DNA of 64,000 nt, taken from Truepera sp965215315 (GTDB lineage: Bacteria > Deinococcota > Deinococci > Deinococcales > Trueperaceae). The stretch is from contig CBDCDB010000008.1 of assembly GCA_965215315.1 (NCBI GenBank), positions 3,410,001-3,474,000 on the forward strand, in the 5' to 3' direction. The notes under the pieces were generated by a model. That model was not told the DNA's origin and did no database searches. It saw nothing but the letters and a program-made list of their open reading frames with translations. The translations under genes were made by a program, and so were the position numbers. This document shows positions 9,419-17,028 of the stretch, piece by piece. The stretch's first letter is position 1. The number at the start of each line of letters is the position of its first letter.

Positions 9419-10099
9419 TTACACAGCCTTAAGTAAGTCTCGAGGGTCTTTGCGCTGATTCTCCTTGAAGCTCAGCCGGTCGTTAAGCCGCGGAAACGGT
9501 TTCTCAGGTACCGGAACCCCTAAAAACGCACATAACGGTTCCCACCCTTCACCGACCTCGTAAACGAGTAAGCGCTCTTCGGGGATGAGCTCTTTGACCC
9601 GCTCGTTATGCGCGTGGTACGCCGCTAGCGCGTAAGCTCTATCTTCAAACCGTCCTTCAAAGTCTTTTTGCCACACCTTGTCCGCCAGCCGAAACACCCG
9701 GATGAGTTTGCACAGGCGCGGCGAAAAGGGCAGTTGAAACGCCATCAGCGCTTTTTGCAAAGGCGGTGGTCCTGCTCGGTAGATGGTATTGAACGCGCTT
9801 TCGTACCACCGTTCGGGGTCTCTTACGGTGAGGATGACTTTGGCGTCCGGATAACGCTTTGCCAGGGTGTCGTAGTAGCGAAACACCGGGAAGTCGAGTC
9901 CAGCGGTGTAACCCTCGAACAGCTCATCCCAAGAGACGGCTTCACCCCGTTCAGCCGCCTCCCAGTAGCTGACCCGTTCAGGCTGAGCGAGCAGTTCGAT
10001 CATGTGGTAGCAAGGGCCGAAGCCCAGCTCTTCTAAGGCGGCTTTAAGTGATAAGGTGCCGGTTCGTCCCTGACCTGCGCCGATGATTTTGAGTGCCAT
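9419..10099 (-). CDS. Sulfotransferase-like protein (Sulfotransfer_4 family)
   Basis: From ATG 10099 the protein has 226 residues and begins with a P-loop-like PAPS-binding segment, IIGAGQGRTGTLSLKAALEE, followed by YHMIE, a YPDAKVILTVRDPERWYES block (3'-phosphate-binding Arg and Ser region) and a C-terminal RLNDRLSF block. These match the PF17784 family. An upstream in-frame ATG at 10252 would add 51 Pro-rich residues unlike the family; the inner ATG is chosen because GGAGG lies 7 nt before it. The acceptor is unknown. Confidence 0.75.
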   Translation of the reverse strand: MALKIIGAGQGRTGTLSLKAALEELGFGPCYHMIELLAQPERVSYWEAAERGEAVSWDELFEGYTAGLDFPVFRYYDTLAKRYPDAKVILTVRDPERWYESAFNTIYRAGPPPLQKALMAFQLPFSPRLCKLIRVFRLADKVWQKDFEGRFEDRAYALAAYHAHNERVKELIPEERLLVYEVGEGWEPLCAFLGVPVPEKPFPRLNDRLSFKENQRKDPRDLLKAV

Positions 10100-10121
10100 A
10101 GTTGCCTCCAAGCATAGAGTA

Positions 10122-10156
10122 GGCGAACGGCCTTTGGGTAAGGGTAGCCGTTCGCC
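10122..10156. terminator. Perfect 10-bp stem-loop downstream of the lipoprotein gene
   Basis: GGCGAACGGC (10122-10131) pairs with GCCGTTCGCC (10147-10156) around a 15-nt loop. It lies between the lipoprotein stop and the sulfotransferase start, both minus-strand. No U-tract follows on either strand, so it may be a weak terminator or an mRNA 3' stabiliser. Confidence 0.45.
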
Positions 10157-10193
10157 GAAAAGTGGGGGAGTCTTTAGGGGCGCGTTTGGGGCG

Positions 10194-11294
10194 TTAGGGA
10201 TTGACTTGTTTCGTGGCAGTAAAGTCAACATTAGGTTCATCATCGGTACCAATCGTTCCGATCATAATATTTCCTGAAACCGTAGCGAAAATGTTAGTCT
10301 CTGGAACGTCGGGAAAGTCAAGCCTAAGCGTGGTGCCGTCAAAATTCCCGATAACAGGATATTCATCAGTAGAAGCTTTAAGTTTTCCCGTCACCTTTTT
10401 ATCGGCTTGCTTCAGGTTAAGCGTAAACTCAGGCGAGCTATCAGTCGCGGGTGATGTCCAAAGACCCACAACATTTTGTCCTGGCGCGGGTGGTAGCTCA
10501 ACCATAACCTCAACTGTCGCCGTCGCGCTCTTTGAACCCGCCGTAACCGTAAGCCGTAAAGTGTAGGTACCATCTGCACCGAACGTCGCGGTGGTGTCTT
10601 CTGAAGTAGGCGAGCTAAAACTAACATTAGCGGCGTTGGCTCCTTCAGCAACCTATTGGTACGTGGCGTCACCAGGAGCATTTTTGGTCGAGGCGTCCAG
10701 ACTAGCACTAGCTTTGCCATCGTTACCCAGCGTTACCGGGCTAACCTCGGCAATCGCAATGGTTGGGTCAGGTGTGGCGGGCGGTTCAGCGGGTGGGTTC
10801 GGGTCATTCGGTGGCGTCGCGGGCGGATTCGGGTCAGTCGGTGGGATTGTAGGCGGGTCGGGATTGCTTGGGGGATTGGCAGGCGGGTTACTCGGTGGGT
10901 TCGGAGTGGTCGGTGGCGGCTCAGCCGGTGGTGTCACATTTGCCGGATAGATGACAATCGGAGCAGTCGCCGAGACGCCGGTGCTACCCAAGGTCGCCGT
11001 CAGCGTTCCACTCTCGGTCGTTGTGACCTTTTTCGGCGGCGTGTAACTTGCCCCTGTCCCTGCAGGCGTCACACTGCCCGGTCCTGAATAAGTCCAAGTG
11101 ACGGTTTCACCGCTGTTTTGTACGTTGGCGCTAAACGACACGGCGGGGTTGCCAGCGTTGACGTTGATCGAGGCAGGCGTGAGCGTCAGGGTAGGGGTGG
11201 GTGCGGCGGGAGAATCGGCTGTAGGCGACGACGGGGCTTGTGAACAAGCAGCGAGAACCAAGAGCGTAGAGATGAGCAGATGAGCGCGTTTCAT
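10194..11294 (-). pseudogene. Lipoprotein with Ig-like domains and a Pro-rich linker, interrupted by an in-frame TAG
   Basis: From ATG 11294 the product starts MKRAHLLISTLLVLAACS, a signal peptide with lipobox LAAC (Cys17). An Ig-like domain (TLTPASINVNAGN...GTLTATLGS) follows, then about 60 residues of PNPPSNPPAN-type linker, then a second Ig/PKD-like domain. At 10653-10655 this domain hits TAG (GDATYQ-stop-VAEGANAANV); the same frame then continues for about 150 codons to the stop at 10194-10196. A TGG Trp codon at that place would fit PKD-type sequences (YQW). So one point mutation, a sequencing error or read-through separates a 213-residue from a roughly 366-residue surface protein. AAAGG lies before the ATG. 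Its promoter carries a tandem AGTTCACGC site. Confidence 0.72.
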
Positions 11295-11355
11295 GGCAGA
11301 CCTTTCGTTGGGGTAAAAGTTTGAGTTTGAGGAGTACACTTTCACCGCTGAGGAG

Positions 11356-11390
11356 AGCTTAGAGAAGGAGGCGTGAACTAGGCGTGAACT
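11356..11390 (-). promoter_or_regulatory. SARP-type tandem repeat and -10 box of the lipoprotein gene
   Basis: Read on the minus strand, AGTTCACGC occurs at 11390-11382 and again at 11379-11371, an exact 11-bp period, followed by 9 nt and then TAAGCT (11361-11356), a TANNNT -10 box. A third copy of the half-site, in the opposite sense, lies at 11394-11401. SARP/BTAD activators bind heptamer direct repeats of 11-bp period about 8 bp before the -10, and a BTAD gene lies directly next to this site. Confidence 0.65.
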
Positions 11391-11434
11391 TTGAGTTCAC
11401 GTTGGTGGTTTCACGTTTGCAGTAAGGTGGGTTT

Positions 11435-12127
11435 ATGCTGCTCCGCACGTTGGGCGGGCTGAAGCTTCAAGCAGTCAACTTCTACCAAACCAAGCCCCTC
11501 CTGCTCCTGGCTTACCTTGCACTCGAGGGTCCTAAAGTGCGTCGTCACCTCTGGGAAGTGTTCTGGCCGGAGGCGACCGACCCGGCCAACAGCTTGCGCG
11601 TGACGGTGCGTAAACTCAAAGTCCTGCCTGAATGCGTGCAAATCGTCGGTGAGCGGGTCGCGGTGCAGTTGCAAACCGACGCGCAAGCACTCTTAAAGGC
11701 ACTCGAGGCGGGCGACCCGGACGCGCTTACGCACTATCAAGGTCCTTTTCTCGACGGTGTAGAACTCAGTGAGACAAGTACTGAGCTAGAAGAGTGGGTG
11801 TGTGTACGGAACCCGCGAGTTTTTGGCGCGGCGGGTACGCGGGGCGCTCTTGCAGCAAGCTGAGGCAGAAGCCAGCCAGGGCCGTGCGGGTGCCGCCGCC
11901 GGGTACGCTGAACGCGCCTACAGCTTGGCAGGCGCACCGGAACTCGAGCCTGAAGAGATTGAGCGGTTCTATGCGCTGCTACTTGGTGGCGGCAGTCCCC
12001 ACGCGACTTTGCTGAGGCGTGAGGCGGGAGAAGTGGGGATCGTCCTTACCCCGGTAACAAACGCTCAGCCGACCCTCACGCAAACAGCGGCTACGATGAC
12101 GCACAACTTACCCAGGCGCAATACGGC
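11435..12127 (+). pseudogene. SARP/BTAD-family transcriptional activator, frameshifted and 3'-truncated
   Basis: The first frame (ATG 11435 to about 11800) encodes a winged-helix OmpR-like domain (LLLLAYLALEGPKVRRHL, NSLRVTVRKLK) and the start of the BTAD domain. At GTGTGTGT near 11799-11807 the frame shifts; homology goes on in another frame as YGTREFLARRVRGALLQQAE, AGAAAGYAERAYSLAGAPEL, up to NLPRRNTAFV. In full-length relatives that last motif opens an AAA/NB-ARC domain, but here it joins an IS630 remnant at about 12127. TAAGGT (11423-11428) lies 6 nt before the ATG, a leaderless-type promoter. It is the likely former regulator of the flanking lipoprotein and lysE genes. Confidence 0.7.
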
Positions 12128-12700
12128 CTTTGTCTACACACCAAAGCTCAACCTTGTGATGAAGTTCTTTAGCTAGCTTAACGGCTTCAGGTAGGGTCTT
12201 TTTTTGAAGCGTTCTTGCTCGGTGCGCTCAGCTTTGACATGCGCGGGTCGGGGCGTCTGGAAACTGAATCCTGTTGCGGCAAAGTATTCGTAAGCTCGGC
12301 TGAGATAGACTTCCTTGTCCAGCTCTTGCCGTAGCCAAGCGACGACTTTCCGACCGTCCCAGACCTTGCCCTCAGCGTAATTACGAACAAGCTGAGCTAA
12401 CCGCAATAGCTCTTCATCACTCAGCAAGCTGGGCGCACCGGGATTCTCATGGCGGCGATCTTTCAAGCCTGCCAAGCCTTGCTAGTTATAACGCTTGATG
12501 ATTTCTCGCAGGCTAAAGCTCGAGTACGCTGACAGTTCCATAACCTCGTTACGGCTGCGTCCTTCAACTAACCACCACACGACTTGTAGGCGTCGTCTTT
12601 CTACCGCGCAAGTACAAGCTCTGAACTGGGCTTCAAGCTCAGCAACACGGTGTTGTGCCCTCAGCTCTAACCTGGGTCTTCCGCCTTTGTTCATCCTTTA
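12127..12700 (-). pseudogene. IS630-family transposase remnant
   Basis: ATG at 12694 opens an IS630-type N-terminal HTH region (MNKGGRPRLELR..., RRRLQVVWWLVEGRSRNEV). An in-frame TAG at 12482-12484 interrupts it (IIKRYN-stop-QGLAGLKDRR), then the winged-helix part continues to about 12180, where the catalytic half goes on in a shifted frame (KLAKELHHKVELWCVD). It stops dead at the junction with the regulator gene near 12127, so all catalytic Asp/Glu residues but perhaps the first are gone. Confidence 0.7.
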
Positions 12701-13114
12701 GTTTACTGGGGATTTATCCGGAAGGGGTATAACTACTCGGTAGGTAAAGATGTGCAAGGTTGAACACCGCTTGCATGGTGTGCAAACGGCTCGAGGAGGA
12801 CAGCTAAGCAAGCTCCATAGGTAGCTGGACCATATCGAGGAGAACAAAAGCAGCTTAAGTCTTACGCAGCTGATAAGCGCGTTTGGAGCAACGCCTAACA
12901 TCACGAAGCCATCTCAAAAACCCCTAACATCCTTTGTCCATTAGGGGTTGGACTTGGCTAGGCGAGCAAGATAGGACGCGCTCAGTCTAAAAAATCGTTT
13001 TTGAGACGGGTTCTACACAAAAGAACAGAACTGATAGTTGATCTCGCTTAGACTTGGTTTGTCAATCCTCATCAGCAGTTACCCCCCAAACGGCGTAGGG
13101 CGGGTAGGGTTGCC
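12701..13114. other. Intergenic region between the IS630 remnant and lysE
   Basis: No supported gene. A hairpin AACCCCTAA (12919-12927) with TTAGGGGTT (12941-12949) is followed on the minus strand by TTTTTGAG, so it may be a minus-strand terminator left over from a lost gene. The rest looks like non-coding debris. Confidence 0.4.
12919..12949 (-). terminator. Possible orphan minus-strand terminator
   Basis: A 9-bp perfect stem with a 13-nt loop; on the minus strand it is followed by a short T-run. No intact minus-strand gene lies directly upstream of it, only the plus-strand lysE region. Confidence 0.4.
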
Positions 13115-13149
13115 AGTTCACGCTTAGTTCACGCCCGGTCTTTTATGGT
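13115..13149 (+). promoter_or_regulatory. SARP-type tandem repeat and -10 box of lysE
   Basis: AGTTCACGC at 13115-13123 and again at 13126-13134 (11-bp period), then 9 nt, then TATGGT (13144-13149). The gap to the ATG at 13157 is 7 nt, a leaderless arrangement. Repeat sequence, period and distance to the -10 are identical to those at the lipoprotein promoter (11356-11390). Confidence 0.68.
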
Positions 13150-13156
13150 CGGGGTT

Positions 13157-13792
13157 ATGAACGCGCAGCTTTTGGTTCCACTGATTGAAGGCTTTTTACT
13201 CAGCCTCGGGCTTATCGTCGGAATCGGCCCACAAAACACCTTTATCTTGCAGCAGAGCCTCAAACGGCAGTTTGTCTTGATGGTTGCTTTGCTAACCAGT
13301 TTGATTGACGCTGCGCTGATCAGCCTAGGAGCAGGCGGCGTGGGGCACTTTTTGGCAAATGTGCCGCTGCTAGGGCAACTTATAGCCTGGGCAGGTGCGG
13401 TTTTTTTACTGGTATGCGGTGGGCAGTCGCTTAGCGCCGCGTTTCGTCCCGTACCCCTCGCCGCCTCGGTCGCCTACCGAAGCGTCAGACTAGGACGACG
13501 CGCTGTCATCATAGGCATACTCGCGGTGAGCTTGCTTAATCCTAGCACCTATTTGGATACGGTGCTTGTCATCGGCGGTAACGCCGCGCAGTACGAAAGC
13601 TTGCCGAAAGTCTTTTTTACGGTGGGCGCGATACTCGCATCTGGCTTCTGGTTTTTTACGCTGTCTTTCGGGGCTGCGAAATTCAGTGGCTTTTTATGCG
13701 CTCCTAGAAACCTAAGGATGGTTGACGGTTTTAGTGGTGTCCTCATGTGGTTTATCGCTGTCCGGTTGGTTTCACATGCGGTTGGGCGCTAA
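13157..13792 (+). CDS. LysE/ArgO-family amino acid exporter
   Basis: A membrane protein of about 211 residues with six predicted helices. The family signature is clear: LIEGFLLSLGLIVGIGPQNTFILQQSL at the N-terminus and SLLNPSTYLDTVLVIGG in the middle. LysE-type carriers export basic amino acids or similar small metabolites. ATG 13157 (MNAQLL) is preferred over ATG 13145 because TATGGT sits 7 nt before it, as at other leaderless genes here. A single-gene unit. The substrate cannot be told from sequence. Confidence 0.85.
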   Translation: MNAQLLVPLIEGFLLSLGLIVGIGPQNTFILQQSLKRQFVLMVALLTSLIDAALISLGAGGVGHFLANVPLLGQLIAWAGAVFLLVCGGQSLSAAFRPVPLAASVAYRSVRLGRRAVIIGILAVSLLNPSTYLDTVLVIGGNAAQYESLPKVFFTVGAILASGFWFFTLSFGAAKFSGFLCAPRNLRMVDGFSGVLMWFIAVRLVSHAVGR

Positions 13793-13963
13793 GCAGCTAC
13801 TTAAGGGTGGCTCGGCGAGCGTTAAGAGAGTTGTGTCAGCGTCTAAAACGTAGTTTAGATCAGGGGATATCAAGCTGATTTGAGTTAAGGTTTGAAATTA
13901 TCGGAGGCATTTCGGTGGTTTCAAGGATTTCGAACCGACTCGCCATGAAAAACATAGCGCAGA

Positions 13964-14059
13964 TATAGCAGGTATCATCTGGGAACGGACACTCTCAATT
14001 CCAACTAAGCCGTCTAGCACGCACATCTTGAGGTGACTACGGTAGCTTCTAACTACTTA
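13964..14059 (+). repeat. MITE-like repeat, copy 1 (truncated near the IS110)
   Basis: Begins TATAGCAGGTATCATCTGGG and carries the family core TCTAGCACGCAC and GGTAGCTTCTAACT. It matches the copy at 21878 closely but loses its last bases (GTGCTATA) at about 14059, some 24 bp before the transposase stop of the IS110, so the IS110 or a deletion probably cut it. Confidence 0.7.
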
Positions 14060-14082
14060 ACCCGAGATGCTGTGTTGATTTG

Positions 14083-15036
14083 TCAAGCTTGAACTGAAGT
14101 TGGCTGGAAGGGTTTCCTGTGCGTAAGCACGCCAAAGATCATCCTTAGCAGTTTAGCCATACATGCTACCACCGCCGCCTTTTTATGTTTACCATGCCTC
14201 ACCAGACGTTCAAAGAAGTCCTTAACGACAGGATTAAAACGAATAGCTGCGAGGCACGGCATGTACAAGATATGCCGCAAGTAGGCAGAACCTAAGCGTG
14301 AGATATGGCTTGGTTGAGCCACGCTCGTACCGGAGGTAAACTGGGTAGGTGTCAGCCCAACAAAGGCGACTAGCTTGCGTGCTGTAGCAAACCGCGCTAC
14401 CGAGCCTAACTCTGCCAGGAGCAGACACGCAGTCCGAATCCCAATCCCAGGAATGCTCGTCAACAACAAGAGTTCGTGCTCGTTCGAACGCTTCGTCTCC
14501 AGCTCGAGCTCATTCTCCAGGGCTTGCTTTTCTACTGCTAGTGAGGCCATGCGCCGCTTCAGGGAAGTCACCACCTCGGGATGAACCTGACCATGTTCGG
14601 CTGCCTCGAGCCGGTTCTTGAGTCGCGTCAGGTCCTTCGCTAGCGCCTGAATTTCCCGAGCGAGCGATTGCCGTAGCGGACTCACGGCGAGGGTGGGAGC
14701 AGGTTGCCGCTCTTTGACGTAAACCGCTAGCCACAAGGCGTCCGCTTTATCGGTTTTGTTACGGCGGTGCTGGCGCTTCATGAAATAGCTGACCTGGGCT
14801 GGATTAAGGATGCTCACGCTCACGTAAGTGCCTTGTAAGGTCGCAGCAAGACGCCGGTGGTAGGAGCCCGTTGCTTCCAGGGCCAGACGGCAGTTCGGAA
14901 AGAATTCGAGCCAAGTTAGCAGCTCACGATGGCCTTCTGGGGTGTTACCAAACTTTCCCCGATGGATTTCACCGGTATCAAGGAGTGCAGCCACGTCCAG
15001 GCTGAGTTTGCTTACGTCGATGCCTACAAACGTCAT
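14083..15036 (-). CDS. IS110-family transposase
   Basis: A 317-residue DEDD-type transposase. The N-terminal RuvC-like domain shows D7 (GIDVSK), E54 (LALEATGSYH), D96 and D99 (NKTDKADAL). The C-terminal Transposase_20 domain carries SIPGIGIRTACLLLAELGS and KLVAFVGLTP. Length and all four acidic residues are intact, so the enzyme may be active. IS110 elements lack inverted repeats and some encode a bridge RNA from the non-coding end; that could lie in the 15037-15300 or 13970-14082 flank, which I cannot show. Confidence 0.93.
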   Translation of the reverse strand: MTFVGIDVSKLSLDVAALLDTGEIHRGKFGNTPEGHRELLTWLEFFPNCRLALEATGSYHRRLAATLQGTYVSVSILNPAQVSYFMKRQHRRNKTDKADALWLAVYVKERQPAPTLAVSPLRQSLAREIQALAKDLTRLKNRLEAAEHGQVHPEVVTSLKRRMASLAVEKQALENELELETKRSNEHELLLLTSIPGIGIRTACLLLAELGSVARFATARKLVAFVGLTPTQFTSGTSVAQPSHISRLGSAYLRHILYMPCLAAIRFNPVVKDFFERLVRHGKHKKAAVVACMAKLLRMIFGVLTHRKPFQPTSVQA

Positions 15037-15615
15037 CTCGTCCTCCAGCTTGGGTCCGGCTCTAGGCCACCACCGCTCGCATACTTGCAGATCCGGCCTT
15101 AACGGCTCAGGATGCTGGTTCGGAGTCTTGGTGATGGGTTGAGCAGGCCTATCTCAGGTACGAGCTCAAACGCTCAGGTTCGGAGTCGGCCTTACTCTTG
15201 ACCCGCACTCAACATACAAGTTCGGAGTTATTCTCACGTCCGGCACGCAAATCCTGTACTTTCGGTGACTGACAACCTTCCCAAAGATTGCGACTTCGCC
15301 GTTTCTTGAAAGTACTCGAGCGTTTTGGTCATAGGTACGCCTTAAGCTTATGAGAGGAAACCTGTCAGGGGCGGAAAACCTATTCCCGGAGAAACCTCGA
15401 ACTCAGGTTACTTAAATGCTGTAGGTAAAACTTTACCGGAAGTTCTCGAGCTGCGCCGCCTAAGAACTGTGAATTCAAGGGTGTGGCGCTAGAGCCGTGC
15501 GACGTTAAAACTTCTGACCTCGAGAAACGCTTGGGTGATATGCTTGGTACGCCAGCCGCCGTTTAGCCCGATCAAGTAACTGTTTGGCTACAAAAGCAGG
15601 TGTGGCTTATACATC
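15037..15615. other. Non-coding flank of the IS110 with three GTTCGGAGT repeats
   Basis: No gene is supported. The 9-mer GTTCGGAGT occurs three times, near 15119, 15178 and 15221, roughly 40-60 bp apart, just upstream of the transposase start. They may belong to the IS110 end or its non-coding RNA region. The remainder shows no structure I can name. Confidence 0.4.
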
Positions 15616-15751
15616 TACAGCAGGTATCAGCTGGTTTGAGCCGCTCTGGGAAAATAATTGTCGTTCCTGCGGAGGACTTCGTACACTAGCACGCACCCCT
15701 AAAAGATGATAGCTGCGAGCTTCGCGTTCAGCAGGTGTGATCGTTGCTATA
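15616..15751 (+). repeat. MITE-like repeat, divergent longer copy 2
   Basis: Starts TACAGCAGGTATCAGCTGG, contains CTAGCACGCAC and ends GTTGCTATA, so both ends and the core match the family at 21878, but about 20-30 extra bases lie between. It is the most diverged copy, in a gene-free stretch. Confidence 0.55.
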
Positions 15752-15970
15752 TCGGGCCGGAATGCCACATAAAGGTTTATTCGCTAAGCATCTCAAAAAC
15801 AGTTGGGACAGCAATCATCTGCTGCAGGGTGATAGCCGTCGGGCACTGCGAGCATTGCGCCACATGAGGTACATATTTGCCTGGTCGAATGAACCGAATA
15901 CAACTGGACTACGTAACTCACCATGCGCTCCAAGCAACGTCTCTTGTCGGCGATCTTTAAGCTCTCTATA
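15752..15970. other. Gene-free stretch downstream of lacI
   Basis: A minus-strand frame here ends with two CxxC pairs (CTSCG and CPNC), which looks like a zinc ribbon, but it runs antiparallel-frame through the end of the LacI gene and lacks a credible start. I treat it as a remnant or chance. Confidence 0.3.
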
Positions 15971-17008
15971 TTAGATATTCCAGAGGGGTGCGGTGCTCGA
16001 GCGCACCACGAGTTCAGGTTGCAACAAAACCTGTTCGGACGTACCCTCTGGCGTTTCAACTAAAGCTAATATGGCCGCCGCGCTTTGCAACCCCAGCACC
16101 CTGAAGTCTTGGCGCACCGTGCTAAGTGGTGGATGAAAGTAACGTGCTTCGGGAATATCATCAAAGCCTATGACTGACACGTCTTCTGGCACACGCAGGT
16201 TCGCCTCACGTAACGCGGAAAGTGCCCCGAGCGCCATCTGGTCGTTGCCAACAACGAGCGCAGAAAAGGGGTGGTTTAAGTTGAGAAGCTCTTGGGCTGC
16301 CCGGCAGCCCCCGGCAGCGGTCCAGTCTCCTTCGACGCTTCTACCAGGCGTAAATCCCGCACGGGAGAGCGTACTGAACCAGGCCTGGTGCCGCTCGAGT
16401 GCGCCCGACCAGGTAAGCGGCCCGGAAATTTCGCAGATGTCGTGGTGGCCCAAACTCAGCAGATGCCTTGTGGCTAGCTCACTACCATAAGCTTGGTCAA
16501 ATAGTACGGAGGGCAGGTCGGCCCCTTTGGGCACGTCGATCATCACGAAAGGTAGACCATTGCATAAGCTTTGAAGATCTTTTAGCTGCACCTCTAACAG
16601 CGGCGTCACAAGGATGAGTCCAGCGACGTGGTGACGTTCCAAGTCTCGCAGCGCACCGCTGATTTCAGACAGCTCGAGGCTGTCAATCGAAGCAAATACA
16701 AATCCGTAACCCCGGTCTTTAAGCGCCCCTTCGACACTCCGGACCATTTGAGCGGGGCCGTAGAAGTGCGTTCCAAAACTTATGATGCCAATCGTTGTCG
16801 AGGTGCCGGTAACAAGCTGCCGGGCCACCGAATTTGGACGGTAGCCGAGCTCAGTAATCACTGCAAGGATTTTAGCCCGGGTGCGCTCAGCAACCTGTGG
16901 GCTGCCGTTGATAACTCTCGAAACCGTCTGATGCGAAACGCCACTAGCTTCAGCTACATCATTTAGGGTTACGGCTCTTGCTTTGGTCGTTCGCAGTGCC
17001 CTCGTCAT
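15971..17008 (-). CDS. LacI-family repressor of the sugar regulon
   Basis: A 345-residue LacI/GalR regulator. The N-terminal HTH (about residues 13-36: VTLNDVAEASGVSHQTVSRV, then INGSPQV) and hinge helix (NSVARQLVTG) are followed by a periplasmic-binding-like sugar-sensing domain (IGIISFGTHFYGP, VPEDVSVIGFDDIPEARYF). It lies 20 bp after mmsB on the same strand and is probably the last gene of the chvE-mmsA-mmsB-lacI operon. LacI-type palindromes occur before chvE and araB, so it most likely represses both sugar uptake and arabinose breakdown. RBS GAGGAG lies before the ATG. Confidence 0.9.
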   Translation of the reverse strand: MTRALRTTKARAVTLNDVAEASGVSHQTVSRVINGSPQVAERTRAKILAVITELGYRPNSVARQLVTGTSTTIGIISFGTHFYGPAQMVRSVEGALKDRGYGFVFASIDSLELSEISGALRDLERHHVAGLILVTPLLEVQLKDLQSLCNGLPFVMIDVPKGADLPSVLFDQAYGSELATRHLLSLGHHDICEISGPLTWSGALERHQAWFSTLSRAGFTPGRSVEGDWTAAGGCRAAQELLNLNHPFSALVVGNDQMALGALSALREANLRVPEDVSVIGFDDIPEARYFHPPLSTVRQDFRVLGLQSAAAILALVETPEGTSEQVLLQPELVVRSSTAPLWNI

Positions 17009-17028
17009 AAGCCGTCTCCTCTAGTAGC

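Noticed and set aside
9419..10252. Longer start (ATG 10252) for the sulfotransferase-like protein
   Set aside because: The extra 51 residues have no family similarity and cover the 10-bp hairpin; GGAGG supports ATG 10099.
10590..11090. Plus-strand ORFs rich in Gly and Arg over the lipoprotein linker
   Set aside because: They are antisense to the Pro-rich linker, which produces Gly/Trp/Arg-rich shadows.
15793..16059. Minus-strand ORF with two CxxC pairs (zinc-ribbon-like)
   Set aside because: Its first third lies in another frame of the lacI gene and there is no credible start; the CxxC part alone is too short to support a gene.
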